A stretch of DNA of 64,000 bases from Ricordea florida (GCA_949710005.1 OX453273.1:32960250-33024249), one strand, 5' to 3'. Positions 45,270-58,010 are shown, counted from the first letter of the stretch. The notes: generated by a model not told the origin, from the letters alone. A program made the numbers and translations.

Positions 45270-48200
45270 GTTGGGTTAAGCTGGATTAAGATCCATAAAT
45301 GATTACGTTTAGGTCTTAAATTAACGCAAAAGACAGACAAAAACGAACTGAGCTTAGTAGCGTTGTGGGTAATGCACCCAGTGATCAATGGACCAAGAAA
45401 CAAATAGTAGAATCTTTATATTGCGCTTGCTTTGATCTTCAGAAAATAACTTTTACACTTCTTATCAAATTTACCAACCTGCACCAAATTCTGCCAATGG
45501 AGTCTTCGGCCGACTAAGGTGTTTTCAACATGTTTAATTTTAATGCTGTGTTGAAATTGCACTTTAACGTACAGAGCATATTGCTATTGGTCAATCGTGC
45601 ATGGTATTGAAAAACCAAGACACATCTTTGACAAATTGCATGCATTAAATTAAACTTTATGCTTTCCGTCACGTATTAAGACAGCCAAACTAATTTATTA
45701 TACTAAGTGGATTTGTAAATAAATTATTTTCATTGTCGATTCAGAACTTTGATCTTCTGCCGTTAAAAGTCACTTTTAGAAAATAAAGTTAAAAGGTTAA
45801 ATTGAAAAAACGTTGTTGCAACCATTACTTCATTTTTAAGTTATATCATGGTTCGTTTTCTCATATTAAGAGCAATTTATACAGGCTCCTATCTAAATTA
45901 TTGGACAATAGCGCTGAGTAATAGGGACGACACGCCGGTTAAATTGGTTAATGAAATAACTGGTTTACTTGTTGGTAGGGCGCCAAAATATTGGAAGAAG
46001 AAAATTAACAAATTTACTTGTTTATAAAGGTTTGGAATTTGTATCAATACTTATTTCAGTGTACTCAAAAGTCATCCCATGCGCAGGTGCCTTTCAATAA
46101 TGACTGCTACTTAACCCTTTACTCCCTGAGTGACTTTATAGATTTTACTCAGGCTAACGCCAGACGATTTTACTCAGGCTAACGCCAGACGATTTTAATC
46201 GTCACAGGAAGACCCCTTAGGGGTTAGAAACGAAGGCAGTCATTACTGTGGGCTTGATGATTTAACCGCAAGAAAAAGAAAAAAGCGAAGAAAAAGAAAT
46301 AGAAAACAAAGAAAGGAAACCAGCACGAACAAAGCAAAACGAGAGAAAACCCGAGAGGAATTATGCGGCTGTAATTAAAAGACAAAGTAAATATTTGTGT
46401 TACGATCAAAAAGAAACTCTACCATGCATGAATAATATTTACCATCGAGACACCGTGTTTAAAAGCATAATAACTACCACTTTGGATGACTAAAAATCTC
46501 TCACCCCTACTACAGGATCGCCAGTGATTACAAATGCCGCGCCAGGGAGGGATTGCATGACATGTGACAAAGATAAAAGCTTTTGATGCACCTTACGTTG
46601 GCGGAGACAGGTGTAAAATTTTCAGAACCATATTTGTCTTAGAGCATGAACCTATTTTTGCTAAAAAAGAACTTTGAAACCATTTTAAGATTTTTGTTTT
46701 ATGGAAAAAGTGAGACACGGTATAATATCTAAGAACAGTGACAAACCAAAAACCGGCCTAAATGACCGCGCAATTTCCTTTGATTCTTAATCTGTGTCGG
46801 TGCTCCAAGTTTTCAATTTACACAAATCAATTTGCCAGCTCAGTGGTCATTAGCTTAACCTTTAATTTCTCGGGCTACAGCAATTGAACAGTTCCTCAAA
46901 AAGAGGTTCTTGTGTTTCTTTAGAATCTTGAGAATATTGCAGGCTGTCTCAAACTCAAGACCTTAATGAGAAAGTAGAACAGTCCTTAATATAATTGAAT
47001 TTTTTATATTAAGTTTGCAATTAGAATTTTTTTAAGATTGGATTAAAAAGCATTTTTCTAGTTGAATAAGGAACAGGTCTAATGCAAAATATCTAAATCA
47101 ATTCATCGCCATTACACAAGAAAAAGTGCAGTTAAAAAAATGATCATAAGTCAAAAAAGTCAAATTACAGCATTATGGCATTTCGCTAGCAATGATTCTC
47201 TTTTAATTGATAATTATATTTTGTCACATTCGGCCACTGATTGACGACTCAAAACTGAGCACTTCTTTTCCGTTCTAATGAAGAACGTAACAATACAGTG
47301 TCACCTTTTTCAAAAAAATCTGAAAAAGGCTTTTTTTAAGAAATAACGAAAACTGTTAATAAATCTAAGGAGAATTTCAAATTTATCTCAATCTGTAACG
47401 ACTTGATAATCATGACCGAAAACCATTTACCGATTTGGTAGTGCTTTCAATAAATTGCACGGTAGTGTTTTTCAGTAAAGATTGGGAAAATAATACTTGG
47501 AAATTATTTACAAAACTACTTTCTTACTTTGAACGATGGCAAGTGACTGTGTACTAAATCTAAGCAAAACCAACCTGCAATGAAACAATGCAAATGACCA
47601 TAACATTTAATGGGGTACCGCTACTGTCATACGCCTTGTATCGTATAGCATCACATGAGCTAGAATTGTCGCCCAAATTACTTACTTACAAACCTGCGCC
47701 GTTAGCTGGACAAACTTTGTGTCACTTTACTTCGGATGACATGTTTACATGGTTTTCTACAATTTTGCTTAGTTTTATTTTATCAATTGCAGGTTGCTCA
47801 CTGCTGGTTTGTTTCCTCTGTCACTACATGACGTGCATTAGTAAATGCTAACTGAACAGCTACGGCCGAATCTGTCCTTGATTATTTCAATTCCAGCCCA
47901 CTGAAATCAATATAAGATCGAGGATAAAAATTAACTGGCTGGTTGTAACAGCATTGCCAGAATTATAAACACTTAAAGAGACGCAACAGCTGTTCACTTG
48001 CTTTGTCTGAAACACTTATATCAACCAAGGTGAATTTTTTTTTTAAACATAATGGTTCCGGTTCACAGGATTGGTTATTTAAACGGTTAATGGAATTTAA
48101 TTCCCTTGTTTCATCTCAGAAGACAACTTATTGCCATTAAAAATTGTTAAAACACGCTGTAATGATATCAGTGAAAGTAGTAAAAAGCGCGTCGACCAAA

Positions 48201-48900
48201 CTAGTCTTGCTGACTCTTTGTGAGCCCCTACCCGCCATGTTTAGATTTTATCAGTTTATCTTTAAACAAATCCTCTATTTGCTTCATGAACCTCAAATCT
48301 AAACTGCATCTTTTCCCTAAAGTGGACTGAAGGGGGCGCCCAGATCCCCTGTTGTCCAAATTTAATCAAATCAACAAACAGGAGCAATTGGTTTTGATAA
48401 ATTAAAAAAAAAACTTATTATCATTCTACCATGTGGGAAATTTATGACAAACAAATTGAGCCACACCAGAGAAAGGTCCTCTGAAAGTTGTGTATTCTGT
48501 AGGTTGAACAATTTTATGTAGATAGATGATGTAATGTAAGGAATCGGAAAGAAATTTCCCAGATATAAGCAATATCGCTGTTTGGCGGAAATCTCTAAAA
48601 TGGAATCTGGTTTCTTTGTTTTCGTTGTTAGATTCATCCTTTACATTGGCTAACCTCAATACATGATAATTATAAAGTACCAAGAGCTATTAAAGAGTTT
48701 TCTTGCAAGAACTGGTCAAGACTATTGCATTGCTTTTGTAAAAGAAGTAAACGACGGAGTCACGTATTAGGTGCAAAACAGAAATGTAAACGCTATCTTG
48801 AAGTGGTTCAACTCTTTTCTCATATTTTATTAAGTTATTATTTAGAAATAAGAGAGTAGACAAGGGAAAATGGGGCAAAGTGTTACAACTAAATAAACTT
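45270..48900. repeat. Segmental duplication, copy 1
   Basis: Collinear with 50.64-56.6 kb: shared blocks include acagagcatattgctatt (45.57 and 51.11 kb), atgaccgcgcaatttccttt (46.76 and 52.13 kb) and gctacggccgaatctgtc / gccacggccgaatctgtc (47.86 and 56.00 kb). Copies differ by many substitutions and indels. A tail block (cttgaagtggNtcaactctt at 48.79 kb) also matches 42.40 kb, suggesting a third, partial copy. Confidence 0.75.
47528..47574 (-). other. Exon-like block kept in duplication copy 1
   Basis: 47 bases between tttcattgcag and TTCAAA|GTAAGAAAG. The counterpart in copy 2 (55,213-55,292) keeps both splice sites with a similar donor context. No open coding is implied; could be an untranslated exon. 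Confidence 0.25.
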
Positions 48901-49049
48901 TAAGCATAATGTAATTATGCCAGATGTTGAAAAGGCCCCAAGTGTTGCGTAAATAATTGATATGAAAATTTTATAATCAGCAGCAAAATCACACTCTAGA
49001 GCAATGGCAAAATCCGCCACGCTCTGAGAGTTTAAATAACATTGTCAGT

Positions 49050-49245
49050 CTTAAGGTGCATTTCTTTGGTATGATCCGAATTTGGATTTGTGATCCGAGA
49101 TCACACGGATAATTGCGCATCAACGGGACCGATGAATCCTTGTCCAGACTGGATTCATCGATTCCTTTGATGTGCCATGATCCGTGTGATCTCGGATCAC
49201 AAATCCAAATTCGGATCATACCAATGAAACGCACATTTTGTGTCG
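49050..49245. mobile_element. MITE with long terminal inverted repeats
   Basis: Left aaggtgcatttctttggta and the following 40 bases (atgatccgaatttggatttg, tgatccgagatcacacgga) are mirrored at the right end with only a few mismatches. The inner region is about 60 bases. No ORF. Confidence 0.8.
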
Positions 49246-52200
49246 GACTGATTGTTAGGAGCTGACTTAGGATTTGTCGCTTTGAAATCGTAAATGAACT
49301 GTTTAACAGACAGTTCGCACGTCAGTAACGTTATCAGGGGCTTGATTCAAAAATAAAAATCACTCTTAGAAGCTGCGGCAAAATTTTGAAGATTTTTGAA
49401 CCATTAAGTACTTGAAGCAGTTTCACCGTAAGTGTGGTTATATAGTGTTAAGGAAGAAAGTATTATTAAAATGTTTTCATTGTACTAGTATTTATTCGTG
49501 CGATTAAAACTTCACGATAAAATAGTTTTGAAAAAAAGAAAGCAACGACGTTTTTTTTCTGATAAGAGGAAATTATCTCACTCAGTTTCACGTGGAACTA
49601 CCAAAAATCTTTACATTTTTCTTAAAACCAAAAAAAAAGATATTTTGGAAAGAAAATTCTAATACTCAATAGCGATTATTGGCAAACAGAAACAATATTG
49701 TACGTTTGAACAAGAATTCTTTTTGACCCTTTACGAAGATAGTTGAAAATGTTGTCTGCTTCAGGCGTTGGTCCTGACTGAATTTATAAGTTTGATTAAT
49801 TTTTGTGTTTTCCATATTTATCAAGTGTGATATTGGAACGCGTTTGTGTTTTCTCAACCTTGACTGTCACAATATTTCCATCGCAGGTCCCGTTTAAGTA
49901 ATGGTCCGCGTAAGAACTAGGCAAAAGAACAATAGGCTAGTGCAATAGCTCTAACTTTTGATTGGCGCATAGAACAATGCTAATATTTGACCGTGAGGTA
50001 GACAGGAGGGACCAGGGGAAAACTAAGGAGAAAAATTTTGTTTATGTCGGGTTTTTCATTGTTTTTTCGGCGATTCTTGGCCGTCCACCAATCAGATTCG
50101 TCGATTTAATTGATATTAATAATTAAGAGTTCACACTTTTGAATCGATTTTGCGTTTGACCTGCCTAGTTCTTACGTGGACCATTACTTAATTTTAAAAA
50201 CTGCATAAGTGGCAAGGGCTTTTGCTAATTGAATTTCATTATATTACCATGGGTATTTTAATGTGCTGCGGAAGCTGCGGCCAAATTTTTAATGTGCCAT
50301 TTTTAAGGCCCACCATTTCAATTCACGTTTGCATTACGAAAAAAAAAATAGTACTTTGATATTTCAATTTTTGAACTGCATTACGAAATGGTGTTAAATC
50401 ATTTCTTTATAAGAAGGTATGAAAATGCATGAAATATGTTTTTTGGCTATGGAATAATTAATTTTGTTCATGCTTTTCACTGAAAAGATAAATATCCTAA
50501 TAGAAGCTGCCACGATGGTTGTGTAGGAGTGTTCACCAGCCGTATTTTTAAGGTTTTTTTTTAATCACGCGATACGTATTGCAAAGAATAAGTTTCAACC
50601 TTGCAAGTAACTGAACAATGCTAGTTTTGAATTAGAATAACATTTAAAGCTGGTTTAAGATACGTAATTGATTACGTTTTATGGAAAATGTTCCCTTTTG
50701 CTACTTGAAATTGATAGAGGCTATGGTTTAGAATGTAACAATATCAAAGATTGCAAAACGAAAGGTTTAGCAAATTCCGAATAATTAAGGAATATTCTAA
50801 ATTTTGTGTGGAAGACCAACTCAAATTAACGCAAAAGATAGGTAGCAAATTGAGCTTGGTAAAGTTTTCGCTAATAATTGCATAGCGAAATAGATAGTAC
50901 GGCCGTTTACCATTCGCTTGCTTTTATATTCACGTAATGACTTATATGATTCCTATCATGTTGTTGACCAACCTGTATCAAATTCTGCTAATGAAGCGTT
51001 TCAGCCGACCGCCGTGCTTTCAATGTGAAACTGTCTCTAACCCCAAAAGGCCTTTAAAACTCGGACGACCTCGGTTAACGCGATGTCAAGCATTGCTCTT
51101 AAAGGTACAGAGCATATTGCTATTCTGCAATCGTGCATGGCATTGAAAAATCAGGACTCATCGGTGACAAATTACCTGCTTTAATTTGACCGTAATGCTT
51201 TGCGTCACGTATTATGAGAACCAAAATAAATATTATGCCCTCTCGACTTGTAAATAAGGTATTTTTATCATCGATTCAAGACTTTGATATTCTGCCGTTA
51301 AAAATTACCTTCTAAAATTCCAGTGCTCAGAGCCAAATTGTAAAAAGGGTGTTGTAACGATTATTTTATTTTCAACGTAAATATCATGGATCGTTTAGTC
51401 AAACGAAGAGCGATTAATATTCAGACTCATAAATTAGTAGACTACAGCGCTGAGTTATTGAGGCACGCCACTCTACTTTGCTGATGAACGCATACTTTTA
51501 GTATCATTGGTCCCGCGGCTTTATCACAGTACGTCATGTTATTGGAATAGTACCAAATTCTCTCATGTGCGTTTAATGTCTTGAGTCTGAATAAAGTTTA
51601 CACGATTGTTTATTTCAGACTGATCCAAAGTCATACCACATAAAGGTACCTTTCAAGAGGAACGACTTAATTGATCATTACCACCATCTGAAGGAATAAG
51701 GCACAAGAATTAAGAAAAGAAAACAAATGTAAATAAGGGAACCAGAAGGGACGTAGCACACAAAAGAGAACAAATGGAGAGAAAGTACAAAAGGGAGTGT
51801 ATTTCCCATCACTTGCTGTGTTGCGATCCAAAAGAAACTCCTGCCATGTATTTCCTCCGGAAAGATCACAAATGATTGCAAAAGTCTGATAGGAACAACA
51901 TGACATGCGACAAAGATAAATGGGCCAGCTGGCCCATCGTACCTTGACGTATGACAGGTGTGAGGTGTGAAATTTTTAGACCCACACATGTATCATGGAA
52001 TAAACGTCTTTTGGCCATAAAAATAAATAAATAAATAAAATGAAATGTTCTAAGATTTTCGTTTCATAGAAAAGGTAAGACATGGTATGATAAAAGCTAG
52101 GAGAACACTGACAAACCAAAACCCAGCTTACATGACCGCGCAATTTCCTTTGATCCTTAAATTAATCTTTGTCAGCGCTCCCAGTTTTCTATTTACATGA

Positions 52201-54939
52201 AGCAATTTGCCAAATCGACAGTCATCACCTTAACCGTCAATTTCTTAGGCTAATGAAATTGAGCAGGCACTTAAAGGAGGTTCTTTTATTTGTTGCAAAG
52301 AAAAGCAGGCTGTAAAAATCTTAACTTTTATGGAAAAGTAAAAGGGCCAATAATAAATTTTGAATTTTAAGTTGAGATTTGAAATTTTACAGTCAAAAGG
52401 CATTTTTCTCGTAGAAAAAGTAAGATCATTTCACCGCCATTAATCAGTAGAAAAGTGCCTAGTTAAAAGGATAATCAAATGTTTAAAGATGTTAGATTAC
52501 AGTATTACGGCATCGCTTCTACTTTGGAGTCATTTACGAAACCGTGTTCTTAAAAATAACAAGAAATCAGACATTTCATATGTACTTTTAAGTGGATTCT
52601 TATCGAAACTCATCAAAAATATCGCATCTACTTTTTATCCTTTTTTTCCGATAAGGGCTCTTTTAAAAAGAGAGAGAAAAAACTTTTATCTATTTTTCAT
52701 GTGAGATAATGATACGAGTGCGATTTGCCTTGTTTTTGTTTATGAAATTTATATATCTTATTACGCGTGTAGTATCCCTGAGTATTTTTACGGAGTTGTG
52801 CTGTATTTACAAAGAACGAGTAAAAACCTCCGCGATACTACGCACCATAACATCTAATAAGATTTATTATGCAAAATATTTTTCAATATTCCTTGTTGCT
52901 AGGGACGTGTGGCACTTTTTGCGTGACACGCGTGATCAAAACATCGCGATTGGCTGCAAACAAACAACTTGTCAATCAAAGATCAAGCTTTGTTGTGTTT
53001 TGTGAACTCCTCTACCTCAAACGTTGTTTCAAAAACATATACCACGTTTTAAAGAACAGCAAGTAGGAAAATGCTAAGTTCTTAATGAAGACTTCCAACA
53101 GTGTTAATAATAACGAGAACATTTTACAAGGGAAACTCAAGGCAAAAGGAGGGAAAATAGACGCACTTTGATTTAATCAGTGAAAGGTTTCGGCAATACT
53201 TTTTCATAAAAAAGATGAATTCTAATGACAGAAGACAGCACAGAAACCAGGGTCACGCATAGTTTTTTCATGAAACAAATTAAAAAGATAATACCTTTTT
53301 ATTACTTCCTTATTTATCAAGTGAATATGAAAAAAAATCTACCTGGTTTTTTTTAAATAGGCGGGTATTTTTCACTTTGGTATAAAAATCATCTCATGTT
53401 CATTTTGCCGACTATTTTCATTCTATTTTATTTAAACGGAAATTGTCTGCCTTTTTCCCGCAAAGAAGCTACTTTTTTGTACTTTGAAATTTAAATAAAA
53501 CCCTTGCCGCGGATTGACAGATGTCAACACTTTGGCGCTAATTGACATTGTAATTGTTTGATCCGCCCCCAAGACACTTTTTTATTACCAATATGGCTGA
53601 ATATCTGGAGAGCAATGTCAGCTAAATAGAGCGTTTAATTAAAAACAATAAAACAAACAAAGACATCAGTGACTTACTGTTGAAGACGTTTCGTAAGTAC
53701 AAAAAAAATTATGGATTTCTTCAATGAAAGTTTGCAGTTACTGCTCAAAATGAACAAGCCCTGACTTAAAACGATTCCCCGTAGAAACGTCTTGAGGAAA
53801 AATTAACTAACTTCTGTGCTGCCATCAACTATGTCTACACCAGATACGCGGCTCTATTGTCATCACCGGATTTTATTACATGGCCACGACGCTTCAGTTG
53901 CGCATAGGAACTGACGAGTGTTAACCCACGACAATAGTGGAGTGATAAATTTGTGGACCGGATGAAAAAGTTGAAATAACTTGGCTGGTTCTCGTATTTG
54001 TAGCAATGCCGCTGCGACTGCATGATTTCATGACCATGGCTCTCACGCTCTCGAGTGCTGCCTAATAATCAACGACATCATTTCCTAGTTGCTTCTTCGA
54101 AACTGTCGAGTAGCTGTCGATGGATTTCATATTCTTTTCTTTCGTAAATTGGGAAACATTTAGAGTGTTAATTTACATGTTCTTCGAACGACGTTATTAT
54201 CTTACGACGTTCAGGTCAGTTCTGGTTTTGTTTGCCGTGTTACTATTTTTTTTTTTTTGGTGAATTCGCGTATCTCAGAAGTAAATAGGGTTCTATTGTC
54301 AGTGCCAGAAACACGGCTTCGTCTTTTAATGCAGTAGTTGGCCAAATAATTTCATTATCGTTGGTAAAATTAATTAAGGTCTTCAAATGTTTCAAAAATA
54401 ACGAGCAGTTTGAACTCTTCTTTACTAACTGACTTTTCATAGTCATCGTCGCAAACCGGTCAAACAGGTTTCCTACTATACAAATAACCAACTGTACAAA
54501 ATAACCAGCTGTCCAAATACCGCCGAATATTTGTACTCATTTCGTGCGTTATTTGTGTAATATTCAATTTAGTTGGATAATAATTGTTAATTTTGAAAAG
54601 TAAGACAACACCGCCGGCAATAAGTCTCTTTTCAATGGTAATTATGCTTTTGTCAGACGCGACTACAGAATGATGACTCTAAGCTGAGCAATTGTGTTCT
54701 GTTCTAATGGAGAACTTAACCATATATACAATGTCGGTCACCAGGTTTTAATGGTGAAGAGCGTTTTGTTTAACAAAACCTATAGAAACCTTTACCAGAA
54801 CCTTAAAACTAATTTCAATCTATGTCAACTCTATGTCAACTCGGAAAATTGTAACCGAAAGCCAATTACCGATCTTTATTATATCTCTCAGTTGGTGCGC
54901 GCGCTGTGATTGGTCAATTGAGGGGGCCGTACCTTACTG

Positions 54940-55110
54940 TACGGTCCGCTAAATTCCAAAGTTTGTTTTGAGATCTAATAAATATCTTCCAAACCTCGTT
55001 TTCTCGGTCCGTACTGTAAGTTACGGATCCTCGCTTCGTGCTTGGGTCATAAATGCGAGCGGAAAAAATCTCGGTTCGTAACTTACAGTACGGACCTCGA
55101 ACTCGGTTAG
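54940..55110. repeat. Palindromic repeat inside copy 2
   Basis: ggtccgtactgtaagttacg (about 55.01 kb) is mirrored by cgtaacttacagtacggacc (about 55.08 kb); further related cgtactgtacggtcc sequence lies at 54.93 kb. Absent from the matching place in copy 1, so probably a MITE inserted after duplication. Confidence 0.55.
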
Positions 55111-55212
55111 TAAGAGGTATATAGTGTTTTGCACAATTTACAGAGTAGTGTTTTTTCTGTACAGGTTGCAAAAATATTTGTTGAATATTAAGTGAAAACC
55201 CGAGTTTCTTAC

Positions 55213-55292
55213 TTTGAGCAATCGTGATTTGTTTTCTTGAAAATCTGTAGCAAAACCAATAGCGGATGACCTCAGATCAGTTGTATGAAATC
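55213..55292 (-). other. Exon-like block kept in duplication copy 2
   Basis: 80 bases between tttttatttcag and CTCAAA|GTAAGAAAC; partner of 47,528-47,574. Both splice signals survive although surrounding sequence has diverged. Confidence 0.25.
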
Positions 55293-56604
55293 CTGAAATA
55301 AAAATCGCAAATGAGTCATGAAATTATGAGTCATTGTACATATTTTCCGGAGAACTTAATTTAGCGAGACTTAAATTTCGCTATTTACCCAAAATACGTA
55401 TTATCAGGGAACTAAATTTTGCGAAAATTGTCAAAATACTGCACAAATGGTCTCAGCACTGGCACAACTGATTTAGATTTTCTATAGCCAAAGTTACCAG
55501 TACACCGAAAAAAAGCATGTTGCAAACAAAACCGTAAACAACTTGAAATATTCCTCTGCAATAAACTAGAGCTATACGAAAGTACCACGGACATGAAGCC
55601 GTCTACTTGCACTCACAGTTAAAGGACATTTTCAATTTTTTCAATTGAGTCATTGATAAATCATCGCTTAGTTGAAGCCAGGTATTAAATTTCGGATGGT
55701 TCATTTTCGCGATAACGTTTTTCTACAGAACGTAAATTGGCGATTTTTCGAGAATGGCGAAATTTAAGAGCCGCAAAAAAAGTAACAATATTGTTTGTCA
55801 AATTGTCACCCAAATTACTTACAGGTTAGCCAGACAAACTTCGTTTCACTATACTGTGGATGTCATTGTAGTAGACAGAGCAATAAAATGCTTACAGGGT
55901 TTTCCTACACTTGTTCTCAGTTTAGTTTTATTACCTGCAGGTTGCTTACTGCTGATTTGTTTCCTTCTTTCACTGCGAGCATTAGCAAATGCTAAGTGAA
56001 CAGCCACGGCCGAATCTGTCATTCATTAATTCACTTCAAGCCCACTGAAACCAATATCAAAGGGAGTAAAAAATTAAACTGGCTGGTTGTAACAGCATTA
56101 AATGTAAACACTTAAAGAAAGACAACAGCTGTTCTTTTTCTTTGTCTCAAACACTAATATCAACCAATTGTGAATTTTTTAAAACATAGTGGATTCGGTG
56201 CAAAGGTTTGGTTATTAAAACAGTTCATGGAATTGACTTCCCATCTCAGGAGACAACGTATTGCCATGCAAATTGCAAAAAAGTAAAATAAAATATGATG
56301 ATATCTGTCGGTGAAAGTAGTAAAAACAGCGACAACCAAATATGTCTTGGTGAACTCTTTGTTAGGTTCGACCCGCCATTTTTAGATTTATCAGTTTTTT
56401 ATTACTATTATACAACTGACTTATTTTCTCCGTGAACTTCGAATCTAAAGTGCATCTTTCCGCTAATTAAGTTGAAAGGAGGCACCAAGACCCCTGTTTT
56501 CTAAATTTAATAAAATTAAGAAACAGGACCAATGCTTTTTTTTTGATAAATGAAAAAAAAAGACCTTATTACCATTCTGCAATATGGGAGATTAGTATAA
56601 ATAC

Positions 56605-56840
56605 TCAGGTGATTATACAAAATCGCGCGCTCTGATTGGTTCGCTATCTCGGATTATCAGCCGATAATCACCTCGACGAACAAAATGGCTGCCAGTCATT
56701 CGCGCGCTTTTGATGACGTAAGACTTTTTTCGTGTTGTAAAATGCTTTTCTTTTCTTTTTTGAAATAATCACCTGTGTATTTATACTAAAACAATTATTC
56801 GCCTCAGGCTCAGTGATTCTCGGTGAATATTCACCAGGAG
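56605..56840 (-). repeat. Dispersed repeat, copy B, beside the Polinton
   Basis: Reverse-complement match to 9.29-9.41 kb over about 110 bases, extended by ttattcgcctcaggctcagt and a ggtgaatattcacc palindrome. It ends about 35 bases before the 50-bp tandem array and so lies right at the presumed Polinton edge. Confidence 0.65.
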
Positions 56841-56875
56841 TAGTTGCAGAAGGCGGATTCTGGGACAAATTCATT

Positions 56876-57095
56876 TTTTGGGTGTGGTCGATTTTTGGTG
56901 TTACGATTTTTTTGCGAAATCGATGTTTTGGGTGTGGTCGATTTTTGGTGTTACGATTTTTTTGCGAAATCGATGTTTTGGGTGTGGTCGATTTTTGGTG
57001 TTACGATTTTTTTGCGAAATCGATGTTTTGGGTGTGGTCGATTTTTGGTGTTACGATTTTTTTGCGAAATCGATGTTTTGGGTGTGGTCGATTTT
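56876..57095 (+). repeat. 50-bp tandem repeat, 4.4 copies, near the Polinton end
   Basis: Unit begins ttttgggtgtggtcgatttt and repeats at 56,876, 56,926, 56,976, 57,026 and 57,076 (partial) with virtually no variation. Because 50 is not a multiple of three and the unit has no plus-strand stop in any frame, three overlapping repetitive ORFs appear here; I treat them as a by-product. Such arrays occur in terminal repeats of Polintons. Confidence 0.9.
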
Positions 57096-57279
57096 GTCAG
57101 ATGGGTGTGGCCAAAGAGTTTGCCTATCGACTCGGCTGTTTTTCAATCGATGACTTTTTTCGTCGAGTGCCAATTTTTTCGTTGGGATCCTCGATGTCCT
57201 TTGGGGGGTGGGGTGGTGGTCGAGTTGACAAAGTGGGATTTTTGGTCGAGGTTGGTACCGGCTGGCATACGATTGTGAA
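57096..57279 (+). other. G/T-rich spacer before the first Polinton ORF
   Basis: Strongly strand-biased (ggggggtggggtggtggtcg near 57.2 kb) with no gene. Probably carries the promoter of the next ORF or the rest of the terminal repeat. Confidence 0.4.
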
Positions 57280-57996
57280 ATGGCACTCGACAGTGATATT
57301 GAAAACTATCGTTTAGGTGAATTTTATATTGCTCATTATGGTGAGTATGATGGTTTATTTAGAGATTTGGAGATTTCTAATGACGAGCATGAAGCTTATC
57401 CTTATTATATTCAATTGCGTTATGTTAATAGTGAAGGTTTGGGATTTCGTGATTTCATATGTTCAGTTGAGGATAAGATACTACGTGGTCTTTCAAAAAA
57501 TCGTGCCTTTGTTAAACGTGTTCACTTAGTATTTGTTTTATTGGATAGAAAGTTTGGTGACTTAGGTCTCAATGGTGATAATAAATTTGCAGTAAATGGG
57601 CTTCCTATTAATGATATTGTGAGACGTGCTTTGAAACGTGCAAATGATAGTTATAATTTCTTTTTGAGACGGACATGTAGTAATTCTGGTTGTCATCGTT
57701 ATCACGATTACCCTTATGAGACTAAATATACCATTGATGACATTGACGACATTGGTGTTGATCGTTTAGATGTTGAGATATACATAGATAAGTTTAGATT
57801 GTTGCATAAAAGAAAGTCTTGTATAGATTGTGATTTGGTGGTTGAAGCAAACAGAAGAGCACACAAACGTATTTTCAATGATGAAATTCAGTATGAGTTG
57901 AAAGCCGTGGCATATCATCCAGACAGGGTTTTGGATTGGTGTCTTGATTTTGAAGAGTCAAGGGATTTGAAAGAGCGTTGGGGGATTGGTTGTTAA
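57280..57996 (+). CDS. Uncharacterised Polinton protein, 238 aa
   Basis: Complete ORF of 238 codons with normal-looking composition, starting MALDSDIENY. No family recognised with certainty. Visible: a Cys/His cluster (CSNSGCHRYH near residue 145), a later CIDCD, an acidic stretch (DDIDDIGVDRLDVE), and a C-terminal AVAYHPDRVLDWCLDFEE. A His-Pro-x-Arg motif before the C-terminus recurs, as I recall, in short hypothetical proteins of large DNA viruses. First gene of the element and just upstream of the polymerase in the same direction. Function unknown; zinc binding is only a guess from the Cys/His spacing. Confidence 0.75.
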   Translation: MALDSDIENYRLGEFYIAHYGEYDGLFRDLEISNDEHEAYPYYIQLRYVNSEGLGFRDFICSVEDKILRGLSKNRAFVKRVHLVFVLLDRKFGDLGLNGDNKFAVNGLPINDIVRRALKRANDSYNFFLRRTCSNSGCHRYHDYPYETKYTIDDIDDIGVDRLDVEIYIDKFRLLHKRKSCIDCDLVVEANRRAHKRIFNDEIQYELKAVAYHPDRVLDWCLDFEESRDLKERWGIGC

Positions 57997-58010
57997 ACAT
58001 AAGTGGTTCC

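Larger units (their letters stand above)
50640..56600. repeat. Segmental duplication, copy 2
   Basis: Same block order as copy 1 but about 2.3 kb longer, mostly from extra sequence at 53.0-54.6 kb and near 50.7 kb. Ends close to the dispersed repeat at 56.6 kb. Confidence 0.75.
41059..56812. other. Upstream intergenic region without convincing coding gene
   Basis: Only short ORFs of no recognisable family occur on either strand. It contains two hairpin MITEs, a tRNA-like repeat, microsatellites and an old tandem segmental duplication. The promoter and untranslated first exon(s) of the modular gene should lie here. Confidence 0.6.

Noticed and set aside
56876-57095. CRISPR-like array
   Set aside because: The units are directly adjacent with no unique spacers, and the genome is eukaryotic.
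56813-57316. Three overlapping plus-strand ORFs with FWCYDFFAKS-type repeats as a protein gene
   Set aside because: They are readings of one 50-bp tandem repeat that lacks stops in all plus frames; the repeat length is not a multiple of three, so no frame is favoured.
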